A stretch of 40,995 nt of DNA from NCBI GenBank assembly GCA_020634575.1, contig JACKBM010000060.1:1-40995 (forward strand). The letters are read 5' to 3'. Shown here one piece after another: positions 16,322 through 23,483 of this stretch. Each line of letters begins with the position of its first letter. The stretch's first letter is position 1. This stretch comes from Ardenticatenales bacterium. Lineage in GTDB: Bacteria > Chloroflexota > Anaerolineae > Promineifilales > Promineifilaceae. The notes below the pieces were generated by a model. The model was given only the letters and a program-made list of their open reading frames with translations. It searched no databases and was not told the DNA's origin. The position numbers and the translations under genes are program-made.

Positions 16322-16510
16322 ATTTTTAGGATAGCGGAATGTTAAAGAATTCCTAAAATGGCCCCCTATTGTTAAGGGGATTTGGCATAATGCACATCTA
16401 CTGTTGTCAAGCCCAATATGCCCCCATATGTGGGGGGAGGCTGGCGAATTTGCGACAAATTTCCAGTTATGGCATAGGAAGAGCGTATCACGATTCACGC
16501 ATTTTTAGGA
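16322..16510. repeat. ATTTTTAGGA repeats (two direct, one inverted)
   Basis: ATTTTTAGGA occurs at 16322-16331 and 16501-16510, and similarity continues for about seven more bases (TAGCGGA against CAGCCGA). TCCTAAAAT at 16351-16359 is the inverted form and pairs with the first copy over TTTTAGGA. The repeats lie only in the dnaA upstream region. They could be protein-binding iterons or part of an unwinding element. Confidence 0.5.
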
Positions 16511-16621
16511 CAGCCGAGATGCAGGAAATAACATGAGCCACTGGCCTGACTCGGGAATGCCACGCAATGCAACTTGAACCGGCCGGTTCCGTACAGGGTA
16601 TGTATCTGTGCGTCAAATGAC

Positions 16622-16638
16622 CGTTGGCTCAGCCAACG
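16622..16638. promoter_or_regulatory. Palindromic site before the DUF4342 gene
   Basis: CGTTGGCT and AGCCAACG form a perfect 8-bp inverted repeat around one central base, ending 15 nt before the ATG at 16654. The one-base spacer suits a protein-binding dyad rather than an RNA hairpin. It is a possible operator for the DUF4342-HhH gene. Confidence 0.45.
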
Positions 16639-16653
16639 TACTTAGGAAAGATC

Positions 16654-17253
16654 ATGATTGATATTGAAGAAGAACCCACTGCCGAGAACGGTGAGTCTGC
16701 CGAAGAACAGACCTGGACAGAAGAATTCACCATCGCCGGCTTTGACCTCATCGCCACCATCAAAAACCTGGTGCGCGAAGTGACTATTCGTCACATCGAA
16801 ATCCGCGATAAAAACGGCAAGACTCTGCTGGAAATCCCGCTGGCCCTTGGTGTCGTCGGCGTCGCTTTCCTTAATATCTGGACCAGCCTTGCCCTGATTG
16901 CGGCCTGGATAGCGGAACTCTCCATCCTGGTCGTCCGTGCCGAACCGCCGGTTGACGAGGGTGAGGAGATCGAGATCATCTTCAGCGAAGATGCCGGCGA
17001 TTTTGACATCGAAGTCGGTGAGCCGTTGCCGGACGAAGAGGAAGAGATTCCCGTCAAGACGGGCCCGGTCAACATCAACACGGCCGGTCTGGCCGAGCTG
17101 ACCAGCCTGCCCGGCATCGCCGAAGGGATGGCCCAGCGTATCCTCGATTACCGCGCTGCCCATGGCCCCTTCGCCGACATCAGCGCCCTCACCGGCGTTT
17201 CCGGCATCGGCAAAGCGAAGCTAGAGCAGCTGGCGGGGTTGATTACCGTCTAG
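16654..17253 (+). CDS. DUF4342 domain and helix-hairpin-helix (ComEA-like) fusion
   Basis: A 199-residue protein with two parts. Residues about 18-90 match DUF4342 (IKNLVREVTIRHIEIRDK, then NGKTLLEIPLALGVVG and a hydrophobic stretch at about 60-90 that is probably membrane-embedded). After an acidic linker (residues 92-130, many E and D), residues 135-199 form a ComEA-type helix-hairpin-helix: VNINTAGLAELTSLPGI, then RILDYRAAHGPF and LTGVSGIGKAKLEQL. Such HhH domains usually bind DNA without sequence specificity. The ATG at 16654 has an AGGAAAG site; the frame is open to 16624. A palindrome precedes it and a palindromic repeat follows the stop. Membrane-bound DNA contact is plausible, but the role is unknown. 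Confidence 0.85.
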   Translation: MIDIEEEPTAENGESAEEQTWTEEFTIAGFDLIATIKNLVREVTIRHIEIRDKNGKTLLEIPLALGVVGVAFLNIWTSLALIAAWIAELSILVVRAEPPVDEGEEIEIIFSEDAGDFDIEVGEPLPDEEEEIPVKTGPVNINTAGLAELTSLPGIAEGMAQRILDYRAAHGPFADISALTGVSGIGKAKLEQLAGLITV

Positions 17254-17318
17254 CCTTTCGCTGCGCTCAGGCTGACAGATCAGAACTATACACGCCTTGG
17301 TTGGAGTCGTTGTGCATG

Positions 17319-17363
17319 GGCTGAGGGGTTGCCTAACCCGTCGGGTTGGCTAACCTCTCAGCC
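17319..17363. repeat. 45-bp palindromic repeat between convergent genes
   Basis: A nearly perfect 45-bp palindrome runs from GGCTGAG to CTCAGCC with the core AACCCGTCGGGTT. It lies between the convergent DUF4342 and DUF2277 genes, 9 bp past the latter's stop. A related copy lies at 20363-20429 and a fragment at 1-15. The 3'-end position suggests a bidirectional terminator or mRNA-stabilising hairpin. Confidence 0.7.
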
Positions 17364-17372
17364 TGTTTGCGT

Positions 17373-17579
17373 TTAGCTTCCTTTCACAATGAGGTTGTCC
17401 AGCAGGCGTTGGGCGCTGTCGCTGATCTCCTGGATTGCTCCCTCAAAAATCGCATGATTGGCTTTGGATGGGTGGCGATAGCCACTGATTTTGCGCACAA
17501 ACTGGCGCGCCGCCGCCTCAATTTCCTCTGCCGTGGCCGGTTCATCCGGCCGGCGCAGCTGCTTAATACTTCGGCACAT
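17373..17579 (-). CDS. DUF2277 family protein
   Basis: A 68-residue protein matching DUF2277 over its full length: MCRSIKQLRRPDEPATAEEI at the start, then ARQFVRKISGYRHPSKAN and the helical EISDSAQRLLDNL end. The ATG at 17579 has a GGAG site 8 nt upstream. The family is small, soluble and uncharacterised, common in Actinobacteria and Chloroflexota. The conserved MCRSI start with its single cysteine is intact. It stands alone on its strand, converging on the DUF4342 gene and divergent from the dehydrogenase at 17794. Confidence 0.92.
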   Translation of the reverse strand: MCRSIKQLRRPDEPATAEEIEAAARQFVRKISGYRHPSKANHAIFEGAIQEISDSAQRLLDNLIVKGS

Positions 17580-17793
17580 AGTCGTCTCCTGCTAAATCTC
17601 TCTCAAACCAATGATATGATAACGATAGCATTTTTGAAACAGAGCTGCCGTCAGCCGCTGCGGCTGCGCATTCAGCGCCCAGCCCAGGAAAGCGAAGCTT
17701 TAGTTAGTGTACAGAGTTGGCAAATGAGTCGCGGCGCAATATCCTAGGCCCTGATCTGGCGTCCTGGAAACCGGCCGGATCAGGAGCAACCGC
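17580..17793. other. Divergent intergenic region
   Basis: This 214-bp region lies between the divergent DUF2277 and dehydrogenase starts and must hold both promoters. Its AT-rich part (17605-17640) includes TGATATGATAACGATAGCA. I see no gene, convincing -35/-10 pair or RNA structure in it. Confidence 0.4.
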
Positions 17794-18768
17794 ATGAGCC
17801 TGCCTGAGCGCGACAACCTCACCATCTGCTTTGCCCATCCCGCCTACCAGATGGCGGCCACCTTTGCCCAACGCCAGACCGGCATTCGTCATTTCCAGGT
17901 CTGGAACGAGGCCGATTTGCGGGCTCGCCTGCCGGAGGCGGATCTCCTGGTTGTTTCCGGACTCTGGCGCAATGAGTTGCTGCCGCTGGCGTCCCGGCTT
18001 AAATTAATCCAATCGATCAGCGCCGGCATCAACCAATATGACCAGGTTGCCCTACGCGCCGCCGGCGTTCGCCTGGCCAGCGCGGCGGGGGTCAACAGCA
18101 ACGCCGTCGCCGAACACGCCATCGCCCTGATGCTGGCCCTGATCCGCCATATTCATTGGGGACGCGACCGGCAGCATAAGGGTGAATGGCGTGGCCTCAT
18201 CTCGACCTGAGCCAACGGGAAGATGAATTGGCCAGCAAAACCCTCCTCCTCATCGTGGGCGCCGGCCGGATCGGGAGTCGCCTGGCTCAGTTAGGGGCAG
18301 CGTTTCGGATGCAGGTGTTGGCAACCAAGCGGGATACGTCCAAACCGATTGATGGGGTGGCTGAGCTGCACCGGCCGGGAAACACTCCCCCAACTTCTAC
18401 CCCGCGCTGATTTTGTCGTCCTGACCTGCCCCTCACACCCGGAAACGACTGACCTCATCGACGCGGCCGCCCTGGCCGCCATGAAGCCATCGGCGTTCCT
18501 GATCAACGTCGCCCGCGGCGGTGTGGTGAATGAGGCGGCTCTGCTGGCCGCGTTGCTAGCTGAGCAAATTGCCGGCGCCGCCCTCGACACCGTCGCCGAC
18601 GAGCCGCTGCCGGCCGAATCGCCCATCTGGCGCGAGCCCAAGCTGATCGTCACCCCCCACACGGGTGGCGAAACGCGCCGTTATGAGGCCAACGTTATCG
18701 ACATTCTGCTGGAAAATATCGCCCGCCTCTGGGCCGGGGAAGAGGTGTTGCGTAATCAGATCGTTTAG
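17794..18768 (+). pseudogene. D-2-hydroxyacid dehydrogenase, two compensating frameshifts
   Basis: A NAD(P)-dependent D-isomer-specific 2-hydroxyacid dehydrogenase of about 324 residues after correction. The first 130 residues are read from 17794, then the frame breaks near 18201-18205 (one base missing) and returns near 18376-18384 (one extra base in GGG or AAA). Between the breaks the protein remains well conserved, including the nucleotide-binding GAGRIGSRL. The last third carries the catalytic arginine (LINVARGG), glutamate (DTVADEPLP) and histidine (VTPHTGGETRR). The original ATG has a CAGGAG site about 10 nt upstream. The net length is a multiple of three. Sequencing error or a very recent loss are both possible. 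Relatives reduce glyoxylate, hydroxypyruvate or phosphonopyruvate-type acids. Confidence 0.8.
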
Positions 18769-18795
18769 GGGCAGGTTCGATGGCGGATCGGCCGG

Positions 18796-19347
18796 CTACC
18801 GATCTGCCCAAAGGCCAACGCCATCCGCCCGCGCCGCCTGCTCCAGTGCCCGCAACTCGTCGACAAAGGCGACATCCGGCGGGAAAGTCACTGCCGTGGC
18901 ATAACCCGCTTCCACGAGATACCCATTAACGAAGGTGCCATCCGCCAGGTAGACGTAGCGCAGTAGCCGGCCGTAACGGTCCGTCTCACTTACATCCTTA
19001 ACCAGCACCACCTCTTTATTTTTGACCAGGGCGATGTTCATGTCGGTGGCTTCCTCGTAATACCACTGATCCCGCTCCGGCGTATCGACGCCTATGTAGC
19101 GCACCCGATATTTTTCGCCATCCAGTTCTACATCGACCGTGTCGCCATCGATCACCCAGGTTACCAGGGCGATCTCACCGCCCAGCTCAGCCGCCAGATT
19201 GGTCAGCTGCTCCGCCTCTGACAGCGGTTCCTGCCCCACAACATTGGGTTCCACCAGGAGCTCGGCACAGCCGCTGCACAGCAGCAGAAGCAGGGCAGCC
19301 AGCAGGCCGTATTTGATTTTTAGAATAGTTCGCATCGTAAATGTCAT
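18796..19347 (-). CDS. Thermonuclease-family lipoprotein
   Basis: A 183-residue exported nuclease. The N-terminus is a lipoprotein signal: basic residues, a hydrophobic stretch and the lipobox LCSGC near residue 25, so the enzyme is probably lipid-anchored outside the membrane. Residues about 60-183 are a staphylococcal-nuclease (SNase) domain: VTWVIDGDTVDVEL, YRVRYIGVDTPE (first catalytic arginine and glutamate), and DRYGRLLRYVYL (second arginine). These Ca2+-dependent enzymes cut DNA and RNA. The ATG at 19347 is chosen ahead of one at 19335; neither has a good ribosome-binding site, and the open frame to 19434 lies before the signal peptide. It converges on the dehydrogenase gene with 27 bp between stops. 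Confidence 0.87.
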   Translation of the reverse strand: MTFTMRTILKIKYGLLAALLLLLCSGCAELLVEPNVVGQEPLSEAEQLTNLAAELGGEIALVTWVIDGDTVDVELDGEKYRVRYIGVDTPERDQWYYEEATDMNIALVKNKEVVLVKDVSETDRYGRLLRYVYLADGTFVNGYLVEAGYATAVTFPPDVAFVDELRALEQAARADGVGLWADR

Positions 19348-19450
19348 CGTGTGTTCCCGGGTGCCTTTCACCCAATTGTGACCTACTTTAGCAGCAAACG
19401 AGCTGAACTTCACGAGGGCGTGGCGCCATCCCAAAAGCGAGGCTGTCAGC

Positions 19451-19456
19451 TATAAT
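19451..19456 (+). promoter_or_regulatory. -10 box for the PhyH gene
   Basis: A perfect TATAAT lies 28 bp before the ATG of the dioxygenase gene, giving a leader of about 20 nt that contains its GAAGGAG site. No -35 hexamer is recognisable 16-18 bp upstream. Confidence 0.55.
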
Positions 19457-19484
19457 GGCGCCATCACGCAGAAGGAGTGGCTCA

Positions 19485-20363
19485 ATGTCCGCATACAAGG
19501 TTTTGACGCAAGAACAGGTTGATAGTTTCCTGGAGAATGGTTATCTGATTGTCAAAAACTGCCTCGATCTGACCGTGGCTAATCGCTGGATCGACGACGC
19601 TTTTGCCCGGCTGGGCTATGACCCGAGCGATGAAGCCAGCTGGACGACCGGCCTGGTCTGGCTCAACCACCAGAGCCAGATGCCGATCAAGGAGCTGGCC
19701 CCCCGCGCCTGGGCGGCCATCCTGGATGTGGTGGGTGGTGAGGAGCGGCTGGAGACCCAGATCATGGGTATCGAATCCCGCCACTTCGCCACCATCGATT
19801 CCTCCATCTGGTCCGATGCCTTTGTAGCGAATTTTAATCATGGCGCAGACCGGCCCTGGCAGCCGCCGTCAGCTGAGGTACCCGGCTGGCATAAGGACGG
19901 CAGCTACTTCCGCCATTTCCTGGACAGCCGCGAGCAGGCGTTGTTGACAGTTGTGATGTGGTCAGACATGCGTCACCAGGGGGGCGGCACTTTCCTGGCG
20001 CCGGATTCGGTGCGCCTGATGGCCCGCCACCTGGCTGAGCATCCTGAAGGGGTGCATCCGTCCGACTTCAAATTTGCCGAGATGATAAAGCAGTGCGAGC
20101 GTTTTGAGGAATTGACCGGTGAAGCGGGGGACTTTGTCATCATCCACCCCTTTATGCTGCATGCGTCGTCGCAGAACGTCCTGCGCCGGCCCCGCTTCAT
20201 GAGCAATCCGCCGGTGGTGCTCAAAGAGCCGCTGAATCTGAACCGGCCGGATCCCGCCGAATTCTCCCTCCTGGAGCGCGCCACCCTCCATTACCTCGGC
20301 GTCGACCGCTACGATTTCCAGCCCACCGCCCCCCGTGAATCTTTCTGGTGGCCCGTCGACTAG
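19485..20363 (+). CDS. Phytanoyl-CoA dioxygenase (PhyH) family protein
   Basis: A 292-residue Fe(II)/2-oxoglutarate-dependent oxygenase. The iron-binding facial triad is H136 and D138 in GWHKDGSYF and H226 in MLHASSQN. The following arginines (LRRPRF) would bind 2-oxoglutarate. The N-terminus (LTQEQVDSFLENGYLIVKNCL) is typical of the family. The ATG at 19485 has a GAAGGAG site 6 nt upstream, behind a TATAAT box. The stop codon runs directly into a palindromic repeat. PhyH enzymes hydroxylate lipids, ectoine, halogenated or phosphonate substrates. No biosynthetic neighbour indicates which applies here. The nuclease lipoprotein is divergently transcribed. Confidence 0.88.
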   Translation: MSAYKVLTQEQVDSFLENGYLIVKNCLDLTVANRWIDDAFARLGYDPSDEASWTTGLVWLNHQSQMPIKELAPRAWAAILDVVGGEERLETQIMGIESRHFATIDSSIWSDAFVANFNHGADRPWQPPSAEVPGWHKDGSYFRHFLDSREQALLTVVMWSDMRHQGGGTFLAPDSVRLMARHLAEHPEGVHPSDFKFAEMIKQCERFEELTGEAGDFVIIHPFMLHASSQNVLRRPRFMSNPPVVLKEPLNLNRPDPAEFSLLERATLHYLGVDRYDFQPTAPRESFWWPVD

Positions 20364-20429
20364 GCTGAGGGGTTGGCCAACCCGTCGGGTTGGCTAACCC
20401 GTCGGGTCCGTCAACCTGTCAGGTTGGCG
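20363..20429. repeat. Palindromic repeat with three 17-bp tandem units
   Basis: It begins GGCTGAGGGGTTGGCC like the repeat at 17319, then continues with 17-bp units at 20379, 20396 and 20413. Each unit holds a palindrome: AACCCGTCGGGTT, AACCCGTCGGGTC and AACCTGTCAGGTT. Between the first and third units a C-G pair has become T-A on both arms, which keeps the pairing. It lies between convergent genes and overlaps the last 19 bp of the alpha/beta hydrolase CDS. Confidence 0.75.
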
Positions 20430-21226
20430 GCCCAATGGCCGATTATGGCGAACAGGGCCGCCGGTCGCTCCTGGTGGATGTTGTGGCCGGCGCCGGCTAC
20501 AAACTGGTGGCTGCCCTGGGCCAACAACGCCAGTACGGCGGCCGCATCCGCGTCAGTCAGCGAGCCGCCGGCGGTCGGGTCCGCCTGTACCAGCAGGGTG
20601 GGGCAGCGTACCTTGGCGGCAGCTGCATCGATATCGAAGCCGTCCATGAGGCTGCTGTCAAAGGACATACGCAGGACGTCGGGGTCGAGCTGGGCCAGCC
20701 GTCCCGCCAGGGTTGGGTCCTCGCGCGCGGTAGCTGCCGGCAGGCGCTGCGGCAATAGCTCGGCCAGGGTCGCTTCGTCCTGGCTTTCCAGCAACAGTTC
20801 GTATTGCCCCTTGAAATTGTCGTAAGCGCGCTGGCTGCCGGCCTGCACCGTGGTCCGCCGCAGCCAGAGCGGCGCATCCTCAATCACCAGACCGTTGATC
20901 CAGCGCGGCGCCATCGAACCCAAAGCCAGGGCGACCAACCCACCGAGCGAATGGCCCAGCACGAAGCAGGGCTCGCCCACCACCTCGCGAATGAACTGCT
21001 CAATATCAGCCGCAAAATCCAGCACGCGATAACCGCCCGCCACGTGCCCGGAACGGCCATGGCCGCGCAGGTCGGGCAGATAAACTTGATGCTGGGCGGC
21101 GAGTAGTGGGGTGAAAGTGGCAAAGGAGTCAGACCGGCCGGTTGTCCCATGCAGCAACAAAAACGGCGGCTTGCCCACGCCCTCCACCTCGTAATACAGC
21201 GAAACAGCATCAGCCTTATAAATCAT
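20411..21226 (-). CDS. Alpha/beta hydrolase
   Basis: A 271-residue cytosolic alpha/beta hydrolase with the complete triad: nucleophile S93 in GHSLGG, acid in LLVQADPTAGG and histidine in VAGAGHNIHQERP. The oxyanion region is LLLHGTTGRSDSF and the family DLRGHGRS motif is present. The ATG at 21226 is preferred, though an in-frame TTG at 21235 has a GAGG site and could be used. It lies 77 bp downstream of the UbiD-family decarboxylase on the same strand, so they may form a unit acting on related aromatic or cyclic acids or esters. The last codons lie inside a palindromic repeat, so the repeat supplies the C-terminal residues. Confidence 0.88.
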   Translation of the reverse strand: MIYKADAVSLYYEVEGVGKPPFLLLHGTTGRSDSFATFTPLLAAQHQVYLPDLRGHGRSGHVAGGYRVLDFAADIEQFIREVVGEPCFVLGHSLGGLVALALGSMAPRWINGLVIEDAPLWLRRTTVQAGSQRAYDNFKGQYELLLESQDEATLAELLPQRLPAATAREDPTLAGRLAQLDPDVLRMSFDSSLMDGFDIDAAAAKVRCPTLLVQADPTAGGSLTDADAAAVLALLAQGSHQFVAGAGHNIHQERPAALFAIIGHWAANLTG

Positions 21227-21302
21227 CGGTTCCAATTAGCCTCGCTCAACCGCAACAATCCAAAAAATCCGTGTGAAATCCGTGATAATTCGTGGCCACT
21301 CC

Positions 21303-22613
21303 TCATTCCAGATAATCCGCCAGATCAATCCCCGCCACTCCCGGAATCCGCTTGCGCTCAAACTCGTCGCGCCGGTCCAGCGGCATGGTGCAATCAAAGC
21401 CGATGCGGCCCCAGTTCTGCGGCTTGCTGCCCCGGTAAAAACCGGGCACGCCGGGGAAAACCATGACACGGCTATCAGCCGGGCCGCGCGTCAGATAGGC
21501 CCAGTACACGTCGTTCAGATCGTTCATGTCCACATCGGCATCCACCACCATCACGCTTTTGACAAAATCATGGTGCACGCCCATCGTGCCCAGGATCACC
21601 TGCTGGGGCTGGCCCTCGTAGCTCTTGTCGATTTTGACCACGGTGTTGAACAGGTTGGGCACGCAGGCGACGTCCAGGATGCCTGGGATGGTGGCCGTCA
21701 GATGGTTATAGACGCGATTGTTGAGCGCCAGTTCGAGCAGCCGGTGGTCTTCGGGCGAGCCACAGATGAGGGCGTGATAATAGGCGCCCCGGCGCACGGT
21801 GACGCCCAATACCTCGAAGACATGATTGTTGCCCTGAGGCGCGTAATAGCCGGCAAATTCGCCAAAAGGAGCTTCCGGCCGGCGCACGTGCGGCAAAATA
21901 CGACCTTCGATGACGATTTCGGTATCGTAAGGCACGGCCAGGTCGATGTGACGGCAGCGGCGCAGGCGGAAGGGCGCCCCGGCCAGGCGGGCGACCAGCG
22001 CCATTTCGCTATCCTCGGGTGGGATGGGTGACGCCGCCGCCAGCGAGATCAGCGGCGGCGGGCCGATCAGGATGGCGACCTCCAGCGGCTGATCTTTGGC
22101 CTCAGCGCGCGCCTGATAGCGGGTCAGGTCGTGAGTGGTGCCCAGCCGGACCCGGATCTCCTCGTCGCTGATGTGCATGCCACGGTGGAAGGAGAGGTTG
22201 GGCACACCCGTGTCCGGGTCATTGGCCAGGAAAATGCCGGCGGTGATGTAGGGACCGGCGTCTTTTTCGTGATAGGTGATGTGGGGCAGATCCGCAACGC
22301 GGGCTTCGTAAAACTCACCATCCGCTTCAGGCACAACGACCAGCTCGCCGCCGCTGCCCTTCAATAGCTCTGCCCAATGCTGGCAGAATTGGCCGCGGGG
22401 CGCGCCAATCATGTCACAGAGCCGATCCCGGTCGCCGAAAATGTTGCTGACAACGGGTAGCGAGCTGCCTTTAACGTTGTTGAAGAGGATCGGCCGGCGG
22501 CTTTCGCCCTGGGCGCGGGCGGTGACCGCCGCCAGCTCAAATTGGGGATCTACTTCTTTGTTGACGATCTGCATCTGCCCGGATGACAGCATCGCCTCGA
22601 TGTAATCACGCAT
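21303..22613 (-). CDS. UbiD family decarboxylase
   Basis: A 436-residue member of the UbiD family, which decarboxylates (or carboxylates) aromatic and alpha,beta-unsaturated acids using prenylated FMN. Recognisable parts are the N-terminal alpha/beta domain (RRPILFNNVKGSSLPVVSNIFG), the split-barrel region PNLSFHRGMHI, and the active-site glutamate segment EAPFGEFAGYYAPQG. The C-terminal VMVVDADVDMNDLNDVYWA is typical. The ATG at 22613 has an AGGAGG site. No ubiX-type prenyltransferase, which makes the cofactor, lies in the window; it would have to be elsewhere. The downstream alpha/beta hydrolase may share the message. The substrate is unknown; 436 residues is slightly short for the family. 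Confidence 0.9.
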   Translation of the reverse strand: MRDYIEAMLSSGQMQIVNKEVDPQFELAAVTARAQGESRRPILFNNVKGSSLPVVSNIFGDRDRLCDMIGAPRGQFCQHWAELLKGSGGELVVVPEADGEFYEARVADLPHITYHEKDAGPYITAGIFLANDPDTGVPNLSFHRGMHISDEEIRVRLGTTHDLTRYQARAEAKDQPLEVAILIGPPPLISLAAASPIPPEDSEMALVARLAGAPFRLRRCRHIDLAVPYDTEIVIEGRILPHVRRPEAPFGEFAGYYAPQGNNHVFEVLGVTVRRGAYYHALICGSPEDHRLLELALNNRVYNHLTATIPGILDVACVPNLFNTVVKIDKSYEGQPQQVILGTMGVHHDFVKSVMVVDADVDMNDLNDVYWAYLTRGPADSRVMVFPGVPGFYRGSKPQNWGRIGFDCTMPLDRRDEFERKRIPGVAGIDLADYLE

Positions 22614-22684
22614 AATGCCTCCTGACCAGTTGGGTTGATGGTCAGGTAATTGTAGGGCATTTTGCGTTTTGTGCGTCGACTGGT

Positions 22685-22960
22685 TCAGGTGAGCTTCAGA
22701 GTGTCGTTGGTGGCCATATCATCGAACCATTTGAGTTCGATCTCGAGGCTGTGCTGGGTGCCCCGGCCGGTTTTTACCTCATCCTCCACTTCGATTTCCA
22801 TGAACAGATGATGGGGAATTGCCAGTTTTTGCTCCTGGCCACCCTGTTGTAACATCACCTGACCGCCCTCAATTTTGTCAGCCAGCTGCCGCAAGAAGGC
22901 GGCGATATCGGCCCGACTATACCGTTCCTCACTCTTGAATAATTTCTTTTCCTGATCCAT
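22685..22960 (-). CDS. amphi-Trp domain-containing protein
   Basis: A 91-residue small protein matching the amphi-Trp domain family: YSRADIAAFLRQLADKIEGGQVMLQ, a short beta segment and the ending LEIELKWFD with the family tryptophan. Two ATGs lie close together. The second, at 22960, is preferred because AGGAGG sits six bases upstream, whereas it would directly abut the first at 22966. The family is uncharacterised; the name refers to an amphipathic pattern with a conserved tryptophan. It is divergent from the pspC-like gene across a 246-bp region. Confidence 0.85.
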   Translation of the reverse strand: MDQEKKLFKSEERYSRADIAAFLRQLADKIEGGQVMLQQGGQEQKLAIPHHLFMEIEVEDEVKTGRGTQHSLEIELKWFDDMATNDTLKLT

Positions 22961-23206
22961 AGGCATCCTCCTGAGTCGGGTAACAGTTTACGTATGGTGC
23001 ACCTTTTCCCTAAGTACAGGTTGTCATTTTCCGGCGGGAATATTGTCACGCTCTTATCGGATGAACCGAACGAAGATAGTTCACACCAACACACTTCAGT
23101 AGAAGCGAATGCGCCGCAACTTTGTCCCACTCGCTGCGTAATAGAGGATGTTCACTGACAACATAAACGAGCGGGCTTGACCCGAAATTAGAACGGAGAT
23201 TGTGAC
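22961..23206. other. Divergent intergenic region
   Basis: This 246-bp gap holds the promoters of the amphi-Trp and PspC genes. GGCTTGACCCGAAATTAG (23174-23191) contains a TTGACC -35-like hexamer, but no good -10 follows at the right spacing. I see no gene or structured RNA. Confidence 0.4.
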
Positions 23207-23416
23207 ATGGAAAAGAGATTAATGCGTTCCCAGAGTGACCGAATGGTCGCCGGTGTGGCGGCAGGTCTGGCTGAATACTTCAACATCGACCCCGCCATTG
23301 TGCGCTTGCTGTTTGTCCTGATGGCTGTCATGGGTGGTCATGGGCTGCTGATCTACCTCATCCTCTGGCTGGTGATGCCGGAAGTGGATGAGCCGGTGAA
23401 GAGTGCCGCGGCCTGA
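23207..23416 (+). CDS. PspC domain-containing protein
   Basis: A 69-residue inner-membrane protein made almost entirely of a PspC domain. Residues 4-30 are the typical KRLMRSQSDRMVAGVAAGLAEYF, then INIDPAIVRLLFVLMAVM-type sequence and one membrane helix (residues about 34-58, GLLIYLILWLVMPE). In enterobacteria PspC works with PspB in the phage-shock envelope-stress response; stand-alone short PspC proteins like this are common and mostly uncharacterised. The ATG has a CGGAG site 9 nt upstream. A hairpin terminator follows the stop. Confidence 0.93.
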   Translation: MEKRLMRSQSDRMVAGVAAGLAEYFNIDPAIVRLLFVLMAVMGGHGLLIYLILWLVMPEVDEPVKSAAA

Positions 23417-23446
23417 TCGGCCTGAATTCTGGTAATTTGCCAACCC

Positions 23447-23483
23447 GCGCGGTGGTCGCCAATGAGCGGCCACCGCGCTTTTT
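23447..23483. terminator. Intrinsic terminator between pspC-like and FAD oxidoreductase genes
   Basis: GCGCGGTGG (23447-23455) pairs with CCACCGCGC (23470-23478), the stem continues past one mismatch, and TTTTT follows. It ends the plus-strand PspC gene. The stop codon of the convergent oxidoreductase lies at the T-run. Confidence 0.8.

Larger units (their letters stand above)
16041..16653. other. AT-richer intergenic region upstream of dnaA, candidate oriC
   Basis: This 613-bp gene-free stretch is the longest in the window and clearly AT-richer than its surroundings, mainly at 16200-16400. It holds two direct copies of ATTTTTAGGA and one inverted near-copy, a CCCCCA/TGGGGG stem at 16421-16436, and one DnaA-box-like 9-mer, TAATGCACA at 16388 (one mismatch to TTATNCACA). 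Weaker matches occur near 16039 and 16610. I do not see the clear cluster of DnaA boxes found in many origins, so the call rests on position and composition. Confidence 0.45.

Noticed and set aside
16103..16498. 131-codon minus-strand frame upstream of dnaA
   Set aside because: No ribosome-binding site, AT-rich repeat-containing sequence and a composition unlike neighbouring proteins; it fits a non-coding origin region.
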